Assembly: GCA_030156945.1 (NCBI GenBank)
Contig: JASGLT010000011.1
Span: forward strand, 1 to 60,756
DNA length: 60,756 bases
DNA from: Thermococcaceae archaeon
GTDB lineage: Archaea > Methanobacteriota_B > Thermococci > Thermococcales > Thermococcaceae
Reading direction: 5' to 3'
Position 1 is the stretch's first letter, and each line of letters begins with the position of its first letter. The translations under genes and the position numbers were made by a program. The notes below the pieces were generated by a model. That model saw only the letters and a program-made list of their open reading frames with translations, had not been told where the DNA came from and ran no database searches. This document shows positions 25,327-33,683 of this stretch, in pieces.

Positions 25327-25544
25327 GGGGTTAAATCTGAAACTCCACCCAAAAAGTTTGTTGCAATTGTTATGTCTAAATCACCGATAAAGGGGTGTTA
25401 TTTTGGCAATTATTTGTCATACCTTTCAACGAACACTTTTATTTTGGCACTAAGACAAAAACATGATGAAAAAGCTTTTATTTGAAATTATGTCTAATGA
25501 TTTCGGAAAAATATGAACAAACATGTAATAGAGAGGGATGAAAA
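25327..25544. promoter_or_regulatory. Control region between UPF0216 and glutamine synthetase genes
   Basis: AT-rich 218-bp region. TTATGTCTAA occurs at 25370-25379 and 25489-25498, and TTATTTTGGCA at 25398-25408 and 25439-25449. The glutamine synthetase TATA box is probably AGCTTTTATTTG (25473-25484), with GAGAGGGATGA as ribosome binding site. Repeated motifs on both sides of the TATA box suggest nitrogen or amino-acid control by an unidentified factor. Confidence 0.5.
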
Positions 25545-26873
25545 ATGAACGAAATCGCCACATATGCCGGGGCTCCCGACCTGCCTGGAAAGACCAAGTT
25601 CCTCCAACTGGTCTTCGTCGACATAAACGGAGTCCCAAAGGGTATGGAAATTCCAGCGGACAGGTTTGAAGAAGCCGTTAGCGAAGGAATAGCCTTTGAC
25701 GGTTCTTCCATACCAGGATTTCAGGGGATAGAGGACAGCGACCTCGTGTTCAAGGCGGACCCCTCCACAGTTGCAGAGATACCCTGGGAGGGCATAACAA
25801 GGGTCTACGGTTACATCTACAAAGATGACAGGCCCTACAGGGCGGACCCGAGGGGAGTTCTGAAGAGGGTTCTCGACGAGCTCAAGGAAGAGGGCTACAA
25901 GGCCTACGTGGGTCCTGAGCCAGAGTTCTACCTCTTCAAAAAGAACGGGAGCTGGGAGCTTGACATACCAGACAGCGGCGGCTACTTTGACCTCGTTACC
26001 CTCGACAAAGCCAGGCTCGTGAAGAGGGAGATAGCCCACTACATGCCCTCCTTTGGCCTCGTACCCGAGGTTCTCCACCACGAGGTTGGAAATGCTCAGC
26101 ACGAGATAGACTTCAGGTTCGCCGAGGCCATGAAAACCGCCGACAACATAGTCAGCTTCAAGTACCTCGTGAAGGCCGTTGCGGAAATGCACGGCTACTA
26201 CGCGACCTTCATGCCGAAACCTATCTACGGCTTCCCCGGGAACGGCATGCACCTGCACGTAAACCTCTCAAAGGACGGCGAGAACGTCTTCATGGGTAAG
26301 GACGGCCTCAGCGAGACGGCTCTTCACTTCATCGCGGGAATTTTAAAGCACGCAAAGGCCCTGGCAGCCATAGTAAACCCGACCGTAAACAGCTACAAGC
26401 GCCTCGTTCCCGGCTATGAAGCTCCCGTCTACATAAGCTGGGGGTACAGGAACAGGAGCGCCCTCATAAGGGTTCCGGCCTTCAGCGGAAAGAGCGCCCG
26501 CATAGAGTACCGCTGCCCAGACCCGAGCGCAAACCCCTACCTCGCCCTCGCGGCCATCCTAAAGGCAGGCCTAGACGGCATTAAGAGGGAACTCGAACCA
26601 GAGGGCTACGTTGAGACAAACGTCTACAAGATGAGCGCTGATGAGAGGGAGGAGCTTGGAATAGAGACCCTGCCAGGAAGCCTTGGGGAGGCTCTTGAGG
26701 CCCTCAAGAAGGACAAGGTTGTTCAGGAAGCCCTCGGAGATGCCTACGAGAACTTCATCTCGTACAAGGAGGCCGAGTGGAAGGCCTACCTTGAGTACCT
26801 GGAGAGCAAGGAGCTCCCAGCCGACACCAAGAAAGTGACCGAGTGGGAGCTTGAGCGGTACTTCTACATCTGA
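25545..26873 (+). CDS. glnA: Glutamine synthetase, type I
   Basis: Makes glutamine from glutamate, ammonia and ATP; a cytoplasmic dodecamer in this family. 442 residues, typical of the shorter GSI-alpha class. Visible signatures are FDGSSIPGF (42-60 region), PEPEFYLF and EVGNAQHEIDFRF with metal-binding Glu and His residues, NGMHLHVNL, the ATP-binding KRLVPGYEAPVYISWGYRNR and the IEYRCPDPSANPYLA segment. The adenylylation tyrosine region of GSI-beta enzymes is not seen. It is monocistronic with its own control region. The last ten bases overlap the convergent EamA gene. Confidence 0.97.
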   Translation: MNEIATYAGAPDLPGKTKFLQLVFVDINGVPKGMEIPADRFEEAVSEGIAFDGSSIPGFQGIEDSDLVFKADPSTVAEIPWEGITRVYGYIYKDDRPYRADPRGVLKRVLDELKEEGYKAYVGPEPEFYLFKKNGSWELDIPDSGGYFDLVTLDKARLVKREIAHYMPSFGLVPEVLHHEVGNAQHEIDFRFAEAMKTADNIVSFKYLVKAVAEMHGYYATFMPKPIYGFPGNGMHLHVNLSKDGENVFMGKDGLSETALHFIAGILKHAKALAAIVNPTVNSYKRLVPGYEAPVYISWGYRNRSALIRVPAFSGKSARIEYRCPDPSANPYLALAAILKAGLDGIKRELEPEGYVETNVYKMSADEREELGIETLPGSLGEALEALKKDKVVQEALGDAYENFISYKEAEWKAYLEYLESKELPADTKKVTEWELERYFYI

Positions 26874-27721
26874 TCCCACTCTTCTCTCCTTTCTCTTATG
26901 TGAACCAGAATCGAGCCCCCTATTATGAGGGCTGCTCCGAGAAGCTGAGAGGTACTCAGCTTTTCCCCGAAGAGGACGAATGCAAGGAATATCGCGACGA
27001 CAGGTTCAACTGTAGCCACTATGCTCGCTCTGCTCACCTCGACTTCCCGCAGGGCATGGTTGTAAAGAATGTAGCCGAGGAAAGTGGGGAAGAAGGCAAG
27101 GCCAAATAGATACGGCAGGGAGCCAGCAGGCACTTTGAAGTCAGTGAAAGGTATCAGAAAAACAAAGCCAAAAAGAAGCGTGTAGAACAGGGCCTTCTCC
27201 GGCTCTTCCTTCCTGATTGCAAATTTTGCGAGAACGCCGTACAAAGCGTAGGTCAGTCCGGTTAGAAGGCCAAAGACCAAAGCTTTCGTGGAAAACGAAG
27301 AGTTTACCCCATTTACCAGAAAAACACCAGAAATAACCATCAGAAGGGAAAGAAACTTTTCAGGGGAAAGCGACTCTTTAAAAAGAAGTCTGCCCAGTAT
27401 TATGGAGTAAACCGGAGCAGTGTAGAGCAGGAGGACTGCAAAAGACACCGAAGATATTGTAACCGTGTAAAAATAGAGCGTGTAAAACAGGAATATGCTG
27501 AAAAAGCCGTATATGGCGTAAAACTTCAGCCTCGAAAACTCGATTGAAAACCCGATTCCCCGGAGTTTGAGGTAGAAACCGAGTAGGGTCAGGGCAAAGA
27601 GAACGCGGTAGAAAACCATAGTAAAGGGGGTAAGCCCGAAGCCATCCAGATATTTGGCAAATATCCCGAGAGTGCCCCACATTGATGCGGCTAGAAAAAC
27701 AAAAAGGTAGCCTCTCTTCAT
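26864..27721 (-). CDS. EamA/DMT-superfamily transporter
   Basis: Ten-helix membrane protein of 285 residues with two EamA halves. The first begins LFVFLAASMWGTLGIFAKYL and the second FGLLTGLTYALYGVLAKFAI, with the late YNHALREVEVSRASIVATVE typical of the family. It is only distantly similar to the EamA protein encoded beside the primase. Substrate unknown; export of amino acids or related metabolites is common in the family. It follows nadE after nine bases behind GAGGTGA and is probably the last gene of that operon. Confidence 0.88.
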   Translation of the reverse strand: MKRGYLFVFLAASMWGTLGIFAKYLDGFGLTPFTMVFYRVLFALTLLGFYLKLRGIGFSIEFSRLKFYAIYGFFSIFLFYTLYFYTVTISSVSFAVLLLYTAPVYSIILGRLLFKESLSPEKFLSLLMVISGVFLVNGVNSSFSTKALVFGLLTGLTYALYGVLAKFAIRKEEPEKALFYTLLFGFVFLIPFTDFKVPAGSLPYLFGLAFFPTFLGYILYNHALREVEVSRASIVATVEPVVAIFLAFVLFGEKLSTSQLLGAALIIGGSILVHIRERREEWDQM

Positions 27722-27730
27722 TGTTTCACC

Positions 27731-28495
27731 TCAGAACTCTGGGCCCACGGGCAGTTTCCTCTTGTGCTCGCTCTTTTTGACGAGGGATTCGACGTACTCA
27801 ACTTTCGCGATATCAATCCCGAGCTCCTCGGCTATCTCTTTCTTTGCCATTCCCAGGTCGACCAGCCTCCACAGTATCTCATCCAGAAGGCGGTATCTTA
27901 TTCCCAGCTCGTCCTCGTCTGTCTGCCCCTCCCAGAGACCGGCGGTTGGCTTCTTCTGGATTATCCTCTCCGGAACGCCGAGGAGCTTCGCTATCTCCCA
28001 TACTTCCGTCTTGTAGAGATTTATGAGTGGTGCGTAGTCGCTCGCCCCATCGCCCCATTTTGTGAAGTAGCCTGTCAAAAATTCGCTCCTGTTGCTCGTT
28101 CCAAGCACGAGGCGGTTAATCTGGTTTGCGTGGGCATAGAGGAGAATCATCCTCGTCCTCGCCATTATGTTGCCGAGGGAGCGCTTATCGGGCGCAAATT
28201 TAAGCTGGAAAACAAAGGAATCGACTATCGGCTTGATGTGTATTAGCTTGCAGTCTATCCCAAGGCTTTCGCAGACGAGTTTTGCATCTTCCACGTCGCG
28301 GTTCTCGTAGTAGGGCATTATCAACCCCAGAACCTTCTCCTTGCCCACGGCCCTTGCCGCGAGGTAGGCCGTGGTGGCACTGTCCACTCCCCCACTTATT
28401 CCAATGACGAAGCCTTCAGCCCGGCTCTCTTTAATTTTCTCCGAGAGAAAGCGAGTGATTTTATCGATGACCTGGCGATGGTCCAGAGCCCTCAT
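27731..28495 (-). CDS. nadE: NH3-dependent NAD+ synthetase
   Basis: Last step of NAD synthesis: amidation of nicotinate adenine dinucleotide with ammonia and ATP. 254 residues without a glutaminase domain, so free ammonia is the nitrogen donor. The PP-loop SGGVDSATT starts at residue 34, [20 protein letters not shown] binds the nicotinate part, and [16 protein letters not shown] is the C-terminal signature. Its 5' end overlaps the preceding membrane-protein gene by 35 bases. Glutamine synthetase is nearby but convergent, so a joint regulation is not implied. Confidence 0.96.
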   Translation of the reverse strand: MRALDHRQVIDKITRFLSEKIKESRAEGFVIGISGGVDSATTAYLAARAVGKEKVLGLIMPYYENRDVEDAKLVCESLGIDCKLIHIKPIVDSFVFQLKFAPDKRSLGNIMARTRMILLYAHANQINRLVLGTSNRSEFLTGYFTKWGDGASDYAPLINLYKTEVWEIAKLLGVPERIIQKKPTAGLWEGQTDEDELGIRYRLLDEILWRLVDLGMAKKEIAEELGIDIAKVEYVESLVKKSEHKRKLPVGPEF

Positions 28496-29000
28496 CTTTT
28501 CCTTCCTCCCCTTTTTTTCTAGCCTCTTCTTTTAAACTCTCGAGAAAACTTAGATAGCCCCTAAAGGCAAATACTCCACCAACTGCCATAAGAATAAAGG
28601 CAGGATACGCAAGATATGAATATGGATATTTTAACCAGTAAACTGTATACTCATACTCCACACTGCCACTTAGAACGGTTATCTCCGGTGGTGATGGGAG
28701 TGTCAAGATTTTCTTTTCACCCCTTAAAACGTATTCCAGGTTTTCTCCTCCAACGGAAAGGACGATGGAAGTATTGTCTGACCATATCGTAAGAGTCCTG
28801 TTAATAACATCGTAAGAAGAAATCTCGCCTTCACTAATGTTGTAGCTACCGGGGCCAAATACACCGCGCCAATCGCTTTTTTCTAAGGTTCTGTAAGATG
28901 CTGCAAACGACATAATAAGCGCAGCAAATAGCAGAATCAAACCCACTAATATTGGGGGATACGTGATACCTTTCTTGAATGTAGTCACTTCTATCACCAT
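28461..29000 (-). CDS. Two-helix membrane protein of unknown function
   Basis: Protein of 179 residues that I do not recognise. One membrane helix near the N-terminus ([20 protein letters not shown]) and another near the C-terminus ([18 protein letters not shown]) enclose an outside beta-rich segment of about 90 residues ([16 protein letters not shown]). A charged tail with [10 protein letters not shown] lies inside. A TATA-like CTTTTTATG about 25 bases before the ATG suggests a leaderless message. The 35-base overlap with nadE makes this the first gene of a three-gene operon ending in the EamA transporter. Confidence 0.65.
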   Translation of the reverse strand: MVIEVTTFKKGITYPPILVGLILLFAALIMSFAASYRTLEKSDWRGVFGPGSYNISEGEISSYDVINRTLTIWSDNTSIVLSVGGENLEYVLRGEKKILTLPSPPEITVLSGSVEYEYTVYWLKYPYSYLAYPAFILMAVGGVFAFRGYLSFLESLKEEARKKGEEGKDEGSGPSPGHR

Positions 29001-29031
29001 AATAGATGAAGGAAGAAAACATAAAAAGATT

Positions 29032-30039
29032 TCAATACTTGCCGACCAGGTGGCACTCTGCCCAGTGGTTGTGCTCGTATTCTATTAGCTTCGGTTGCTG
29101 GGCATCACAGAGCCCTTTCTGGGCATATATGCATCTCGGGTGGAAACGGCATCCCGGGGGTATGTCCACAGCGCTCGGAACTTCGCCCTTGATTGGAAGC
29201 TCCTTGATGATGTTCCTCCTCTCTGGCTCAGGCTCCGGAACTGCCGCAAGAAGCGCCCTTGTGTACGGGTGAAGCGGGTTGTCAATCACGCGCTTTACAG
29301 GACCCATTTCCACAATCCGTCCAAGGTACATGACGGCCATCCAGTCGGCGAAGTACCTTGCAGTAGACATGTCGTGGGTGATGTAGAGATAGGTAACTCC
29401 CATCTTCTCCTTGAGCTCCTTCATCAGTTCAAGGATTTCTGCACGTATTGAAACGTCAAGCATTGACACTGGCTCATCCGCAACTATGAACGTTGGGTTC
29501 AGGATGAGGGCCCTTGCTATTGCCACACGCTGCCTCTGGCCACCGGAGAGCATGTGCGGGAACCTTCCAACGTAGTCCTCGGGAGGCGTTATTTTGACCA
29601 TCTCGAGTGCCTTGAATATAAGCTCCTCGCGCTCGGCTTTGGTCTCACCGATGCCGTGAATAAGGAGGGGCTCCTCGAGTATGTCAAAGATTCTAAACCT
29701 CGGGTTCATTGAGCTAAACGGGTCCTGGAATATCATCTGAACTTTTCTCCTGTATGCCAAGACTTCCTCCTTGGTTCTAATGTCCGTAACATCCGTTCCT
29801 TCTAAGTATATCCTTCCATCAGTGGGCTCCAAAAGCTTCACTATGAGCTTTCCGGTCGTGGACTTACCGCAGCCGCTCTCACCCACGAGGGCAAAGACCT
29901 GCTGCTTGTATATCTCAAAGCTTATCCCATCTACTGCATGAACAACCTTCTGGGGCGCTCCTCTAAGAGTGTCAATGAACCCTCTCTTGACGGGGAAGTA
30001 TTTTTTCAAATTTTCAACTTTAAGGATAGGCTCGACCAT
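29032..30039 (-). CDS. oppF: Opp/Dpp-type ABC importer ATPase (OppF-like)
   Basis: Cytoplasmic ATP-hydrolysing subunit of 335 residues. Walker A is GESGCGKST, the ABC signature LSGGQRQRVAIARAL, Walker B FIVADEP and the H-loop TYLYITHDM. The C-terminal oligopeptide-transporter extension carries cysteines (PPGCRFHPRCIYAQKGLC) that in this family bind a 4Fe-4S cluster or form a conserved loop. It pairs with OppD encoded upstream. GAGGTGAG precedes the ATG. The substrate is set by the binding protein OppA and could be peptides or, as for related Pyrococcus systems, oligosaccharides. Confidence 0.93.
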   Translation of the reverse strand: MVEPILKVENLKKYFPVKRGFIDTLRGAPQKVVHAVDGISFEIYKQQVFALVGESGCGKSTTGKLIVKLLEPTDGRIYLEGTDVTDIRTKEEVLAYRRKVQMIFQDPFSSMNPRFRIFDILEEPLLIHGIGETKAEREELIFKALEMVKITPPEDYVGRFPHMLSGGQRQRVAIARALILNPTFIVADEPVSMLDVSIRAEILELMKELKEKMGVTYLYITHDMSTARYFADWMAVMYLGRIVEMGPVKRVIDNPLHPYTRALLAAVPEPEPERRNIIKELPIKGEVPSAVDIPPGCRFHPRCIYAQKGLCDAQQPKLIEYEHNHWAECHLVGKY

Positions 30040-30048
30040 TTTCTCACC

Positions 30049-31008
30049 TCACAGCAGCCAGCATGCGGCGTAGTGGTCTTTATCAACCTCTTTAAGCTCC
30101 GGTTCCTGCTCTCTGCACACCCCCATAACGTAGGGGCACCTCGGGTGGAAGCGGCATCCACTCGGGGGGCTTATGAGGTTTGGTGGTTGTCCAGGGATAA
30201 ACTCGAGCTTTTCAACATCTTCATGAAGTCTGGGTATGGCCGCAAGAAGCTTCTGGGTGTACGGGTGCGCTGGTTCATAGTAAATCTTTTCGCTGTCGCC
30301 TATTTCAACTATCTTTCCGGCATACATTATGGCCAGTCTATCGCTTATCTCCGCCAGGATACTGAGGTCATGAGTGATGAATATCATGGAAAGTCCAAGT
30401 TCTTTCTTTAGCTTTTTCATGAGGTTGATGATCTGAGCCTGAACTATAACGTCCAGTGCCGTAGTTGGCTCGTCGGCGATAACAACCGAGGGGTTCATTA
30501 ACAGTGCCGTTGCAATTATAACACGCTGCTTCATGCCACCGCTGAGCTCGTGTGGATATCTGTAGACGATTTCTGGGTCAAGACCCACGAGTTCAAGGTA
30601 CTTCTGGGCCCTCTCAAGCGCCTCGTCTTTCTCCATTCCCTTATGGTATATCAGCGGCTCTATCATCTGATATCCTACTGTGTATACAGGGTTGAGAGCA
30701 TTCATTGCACCCTGGAATATCATTGATATCTTCTGCCAGCGTATTTCTTTCCTGAGTACATCCTCTGGGAGTCCCACTATCTCTCGTCCATCGATTTTGA
30801 TACTCCCGTCAACGATCTTACCGGGTGGTGTGGGCATTCCCATAAGGGTAAAACCAAGGGAGGACTTGCCGCAACCGCTTTCACCGGCAAGTCCCAGCAC
30901 CTCTCCCTTTTTGAGTTCAAAGCTAATGTCATCCACTGCCTTGACCACTCCGCGGTTTGTGAAGTAATACATTTTGAGATTCTTGACTTCGAGGACATTT
31001 TTTGCCAT
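30049..31008 (-). CDS. oppD: Opp/Dpp-type ABC importer ATPase (OppD-like)
   Basis: Second ATPase subunit, 319 residues. Walker A is GESGCGKSS, the signature LSGGMKQRVIIATAL, Walker B VVIADEPTTALD and the H-loop SMIFITHDLS. It has the same cysteine-containing C-terminal extension (PPSGCRFHPRCPYVMGVC). The ATG at 31008 follows GAGGTGAT at the proper distance; the GTG three codons upstream lies inside that site. Ten bases separate it from oppC and nine from oppF, all in one operon. Confidence 0.93.
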   Translation of the reverse strand: MAKNVLEVKNLKMYYFTNRGVVKAVDDISFELKKGEVLGLAGESGCGKSSLGFTLMGMPTPPGKIVDGSIKIDGREIVGLPEDVLRKEIRWQKISMIFQGAMNALNPVYTVGYQMIEPLIYHKGMEKDEALERAQKYLELVGLDPEIVYRYPHELSGGMKQRVIIATALLMNPSVVIADEPTTALDVIVQAQIINLMKKLKKELGLSMIFITHDLSILAEISDRLAIMYAGKIVEIGDSEKIYYEPAHPYTQKLLAAIPRLHEDVEKLEFIPGQPPNLISPPSGCRFHPRCPYVMGVCREQEPELKEVDKDHYAACWLL

Positions 31009-31018
31009 CCCAATCACC

Positions 31019-32440
31019 TCACATCCTCCTCAACCTCGGGTTGAGAACTCTATCGAGGGCCGTACCTATCAGGACGAACGTGAATCCTACCAAGGCTATT
31101 GCCAGCCCTGGTGGAATAACCCACCACCAGTATCCGTTTGTTGCAGCCCCTGCAGCCTGAGCATCGTGGAGAATCTGACCCCAAGTGACGGCAGTAGGAT
31201 CACCAAGCCCAAGGAAGCTGAGAGATGCCTCTGAAAGGACTGCACCAGGCACACCAAGTGCCATCTGGGCAAAGGCGTATGGCAGAAGCTGTGGCACCAT
31301 GTGCTTGAATATTATCCTACCTGTGCCAGCACCCAGAACCCTCGCAGCCTCTACGTAGGTCTGCTCCTTAATCTGAAGTGCCATGCTTCTTGCAACCCTC
31401 GCAACTCCAACCCAGCCGAACACCACCAGGAGCACCACAATCTGCCAGAGCGCTATATGTCCTCCAAAGTATGTACCCATGAGAATCAGGATTGGGAGGC
31501 TCGGGATTGACGCCATGAACTCCTGGAACCTCATCATCATCTCGTCCGTCCATCCGCCAAAGTATGCACTGGTAACTCCATAGAATATGCCGACTATAAC
31601 ACTGAAGACTGCGACAGACACACCTATAGCAAGGGAGACTCTGGAACCCCAGATGATACCCGCTAGAAGGTCTCTGCCCTTGAAGTCAGTTCCAAGCCAT
31701 CCATAGGTTCTTCCAGTGAATATAATCTTTGCATTATCAAAGTTGACACTAGCATCTTTTGGAACATTGATCTCGAAGGTGAATATGTAAGTTCCCTTGA
31801 GAGCTTCCGGCTTTTCCAATATGTTCTCGTTCAGCTTTCCAAAGAGAACTCTTGTAGCATCCATTAGAGTCTTGTACTGGAATTCCTGCGTCGGGTCAAT
31901 GTAGATCCCTTCGCTTTTGACCCATTTGATAAGGGCATCCCTGACTGCTGGGTTAGTACCCAGTTGGATTACAGTATTACCTGAGAACTTGTAGTTTTCT
32001 AAAAGTGTTACCGTCTTCCCATCGGGTCTCTGCACTTTGACTGTAAGAGTCGGCTTTCTGATTCCTCCCGACTTACCTACCACATCTTTGAACACTATGT
32101 CCTGAGGAGGAATGTCGTATTCGTTGTTATACGGTATTTCAATGACATATCCAGAGTCAGTGCTCCGCATATACTTTTGGAGCTCACTTCCCTCTATTGC
32201 AAGATGGGGAGCCAAATCCTGGCTAGAGAATGCATTGATCCACGTAGGAGGAACGTTCTTTGGATTGCCCAGCCAGAAGGTCTTCCATTTTTCAGGAATG
32301 TCTGGCGAGGTAATCATTGGCGCTGCCAATGCCGTGAATACAAGGAGCACTAAGAGGAAAAGACCCAATATCCCGGTCTTCTCCCTTTTAAAGTCAGTCC
32401 AAAATTCAGAGACTGATTCCTTGAAGTCTACCCAGCGCAT
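31019..32440 (-). CDS. oppC: Opp/Dpp-type ABC permease (OppC-like) with large extracellular insert
   Basis: Membrane subunit of 473 residues, longer than the usual about 300. After the first helix (GILGLFLLVLLVFTALAAPM) there is an outside insert of roughly 190 residues rich in beta strands, before the five-helix BPD permease core. The core holds the EAA loop (EAARVLGAGTGRIIFKHMVP) that contacts an ATPase. GAGGTGA precedes the ATG. The insert may help dock the large binding protein; that is inference. Confidence 0.9.
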   Translation of the reverse strand: MRWVDFKESVSEFWTDFKREKTGILGLFLLVLLVFTALAAPMITSPDIPEKWKTFWLGNPKNVPPTWINAFSSQDLAPHLAIEGSELQKYMRSTDSGYVIEIPYNNEYDIPPQDIVFKDVVGKSGGIRKPTLTVKVQRPDGKTVTLLENYKFSGNTVIQLGTNPAVRDALIKWVKSEGIYIDPTQEFQYKTLMDATRVLFGKLNENILEKPEALKGTYIFTFEINVPKDASVNFDNAKIIFTGRTYGWLGTDFKGRDLLAGIIWGSRVSLAIGVSVAVFSVIVGIFYGVTSAYFGGWTDEMMMRFQEFMASIPSLPILILMGTYFGGHIALWQIVVLLVVFGWVGVARVARSMALQIKEQTYVEAARVLGAGTGRIIFKHMVPQLLPYAFAQMALGVPGAVLSEASLSFLGLGDPTAVTWGQILHDAQAAGAATNGYWWWVIPPGLAIALVGFTFVLIGTALDRVLNPRLRRM

Positions 32441-32451
32441 ATTTCTTCACC

Positions 32452-33501
32452 TCACACCTTCTGTGAAGCACCGACCTTGACCCTCGGGTCGAGGAAACCA
32501 TACGTCAGGTCAGCTATTATTACTGCAGCGAGATAAAGGATAACGTTAACGAAGGTAAGCCCCATTATGAGGTTAGTCTCGTTTGTTTCCAGTGCTATCC
32601 AGTAAACCCTGCCCATGCCCGGCCATGTGAACACACTTTCTGTGATTATTGCGCCTCCGAGAGAACCCAGGAGACCCATGATCACCATGGTTACAACGGG
32701 GGGTGCAGCGGCCCTGAGAGCGTGTCCATAGATTACCTTCCTCTCCGGGACCCCTTTAGCTCTGGCGGCCATGATGAAGTCCTCCTGCATAGTGCCGATC
32801 ATTATGTTTCTTATAACCCAAGCCCAAGCTCCAAAAGATACTATGACTATTGTGGACACGGGCAGTACCATACGCTTCAATATATCGAGTATGTGGGCCC
32901 AACCTGTCAAGTTGGGGTCCGGAATGGATCTCGCGGGGAACCAGCCGAGCTCAAACGCAAATATAAGAAGCATTATCATCCCGAACCACCACATGGGAAT
33001 ACTGCTCATTATGAGGGCGAGCACTGAAAGGGCTCTGTCAAATAGACTTCCAACCATCTGAGCAGCTTTCACACCCAGAAGTATTCCAAGGAATATGATG
33101 ATTATCTGGGCAGTTGTGAACAGCTGTATAGTCCTTGGTATAGCACCCTTCAGAATTGCCTTAACGTCCCTTTCAGAACCGAATACGGGGTTTCTGGTGT
33201 TTCCAAAATCAAACGTTATTGTGCGCTTGAAATAGTACTGAATCCTCCAGAGGTATGAGCGGTCGAGTTTGTATTCATGACGATAGTACGCAATTCTCTG
33301 CGCCCTCCACTCATCAGGATTGTCGGGGGCTTTCCCCTGCTTCTGAAGGGACTGGAATTCGGCATTCACCTGTTCGATTATACGGTTCTCAAGGTCCTTC
33401 TCCGCCACCTTAACGAAAAGTGCGGACATAACTAGAGTAACTAGCGTCAATACTATTATTGCATTCAAGATTCTTATCAACACGTACTTACCAAACCCCA
33501 T
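32452..33501 (-). CDS. oppB: Opp/Dpp-type ABC permease (OppB-like)
   Basis: Membrane subunit of 349 residues with the six-helix permease plan. Helix 1 is near the N-terminus (LIRILNAIIVLTLVTLVMSA), followed by an outside segment of about 60 residues. The EAA loop reads AARAKGVPERKVIYGHALR, and the end (DLTYGFLDPRVKVG) is typical of OppB/DppB. GGGAGGG precedes the ATG. The gene has its own TATA box about 80-90 bases upstream, separating it from oppA. Confidence 0.92.
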   Translation of the reverse strand: MGFGKYVLIRILNAIIVLTLVTLVMSALFVKVAEKDLENRIIEQVNAEFQSLQKQGKAPDNPDEWRAQRIAYYRHEYKLDRSYLWRIQYYFKRTITFDFGNTRNPVFGSERDVKAILKGAIPRTIQLFTTAQIIIIFLGILLGVKAAQMVGSLFDRALSVLALIMSSIPMWWFGMIMLLIFAFELGWFPARSIPDPNLTGWAHILDILKRMVLPVSTIVIVSFGAWAWVIRNIMIGTMQEDFIMAARAKGVPERKVIYGHALRAAAPPVVTMVIMGLLGSLGGAIITESVFTWPGMGRVYWIALETNETNLIMGLTFVNVILYLAAVIIADLTYGFLDPRVKVGASQKV

Positions 33502-33580
33502 GAAGTTCCCTCCCTTCGCATTTTTTGGACGCTAAGACTCATTTTTAGTCATTGTCTTTTTCGGCTTTGTAAATCTTCTT

Positions 33581-33590
33581 TATAAATATT
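33581..33590 (-). promoter_or_regulatory. TATA box of oppBCDF
   Basis: On the minus strand AATATTTATA is followed by GAAAG-type sequence, with a start about 25 bases on, leaving a leader of roughly 60 bases before oppB. It lets the membrane and ATPase genes be expressed apart from oppA. Confidence 0.5.
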
Positions 33591-33631
33591 TTGTGTATGT
33601 CCAATGAAGTTCATGAGAGAACAGCTCAAGC

Positions 33632-33645
33632 AAATAAAAAAGAGG
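33632..33645 (-). terminator. Oligo-T stretch after oppA
   Basis: CCTCTTTTTTATTT on the minus strand, about 40 bases past the oppA stop, fits an archaeal terminator. Partial termination here would give more binding protein than permease, as is common for ABC importers. Confidence 0.5.
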
Positions 33646-33683
33646 CCAAGAATTAAAAACAAAATGCTAGCTCAAAAGCCTAT

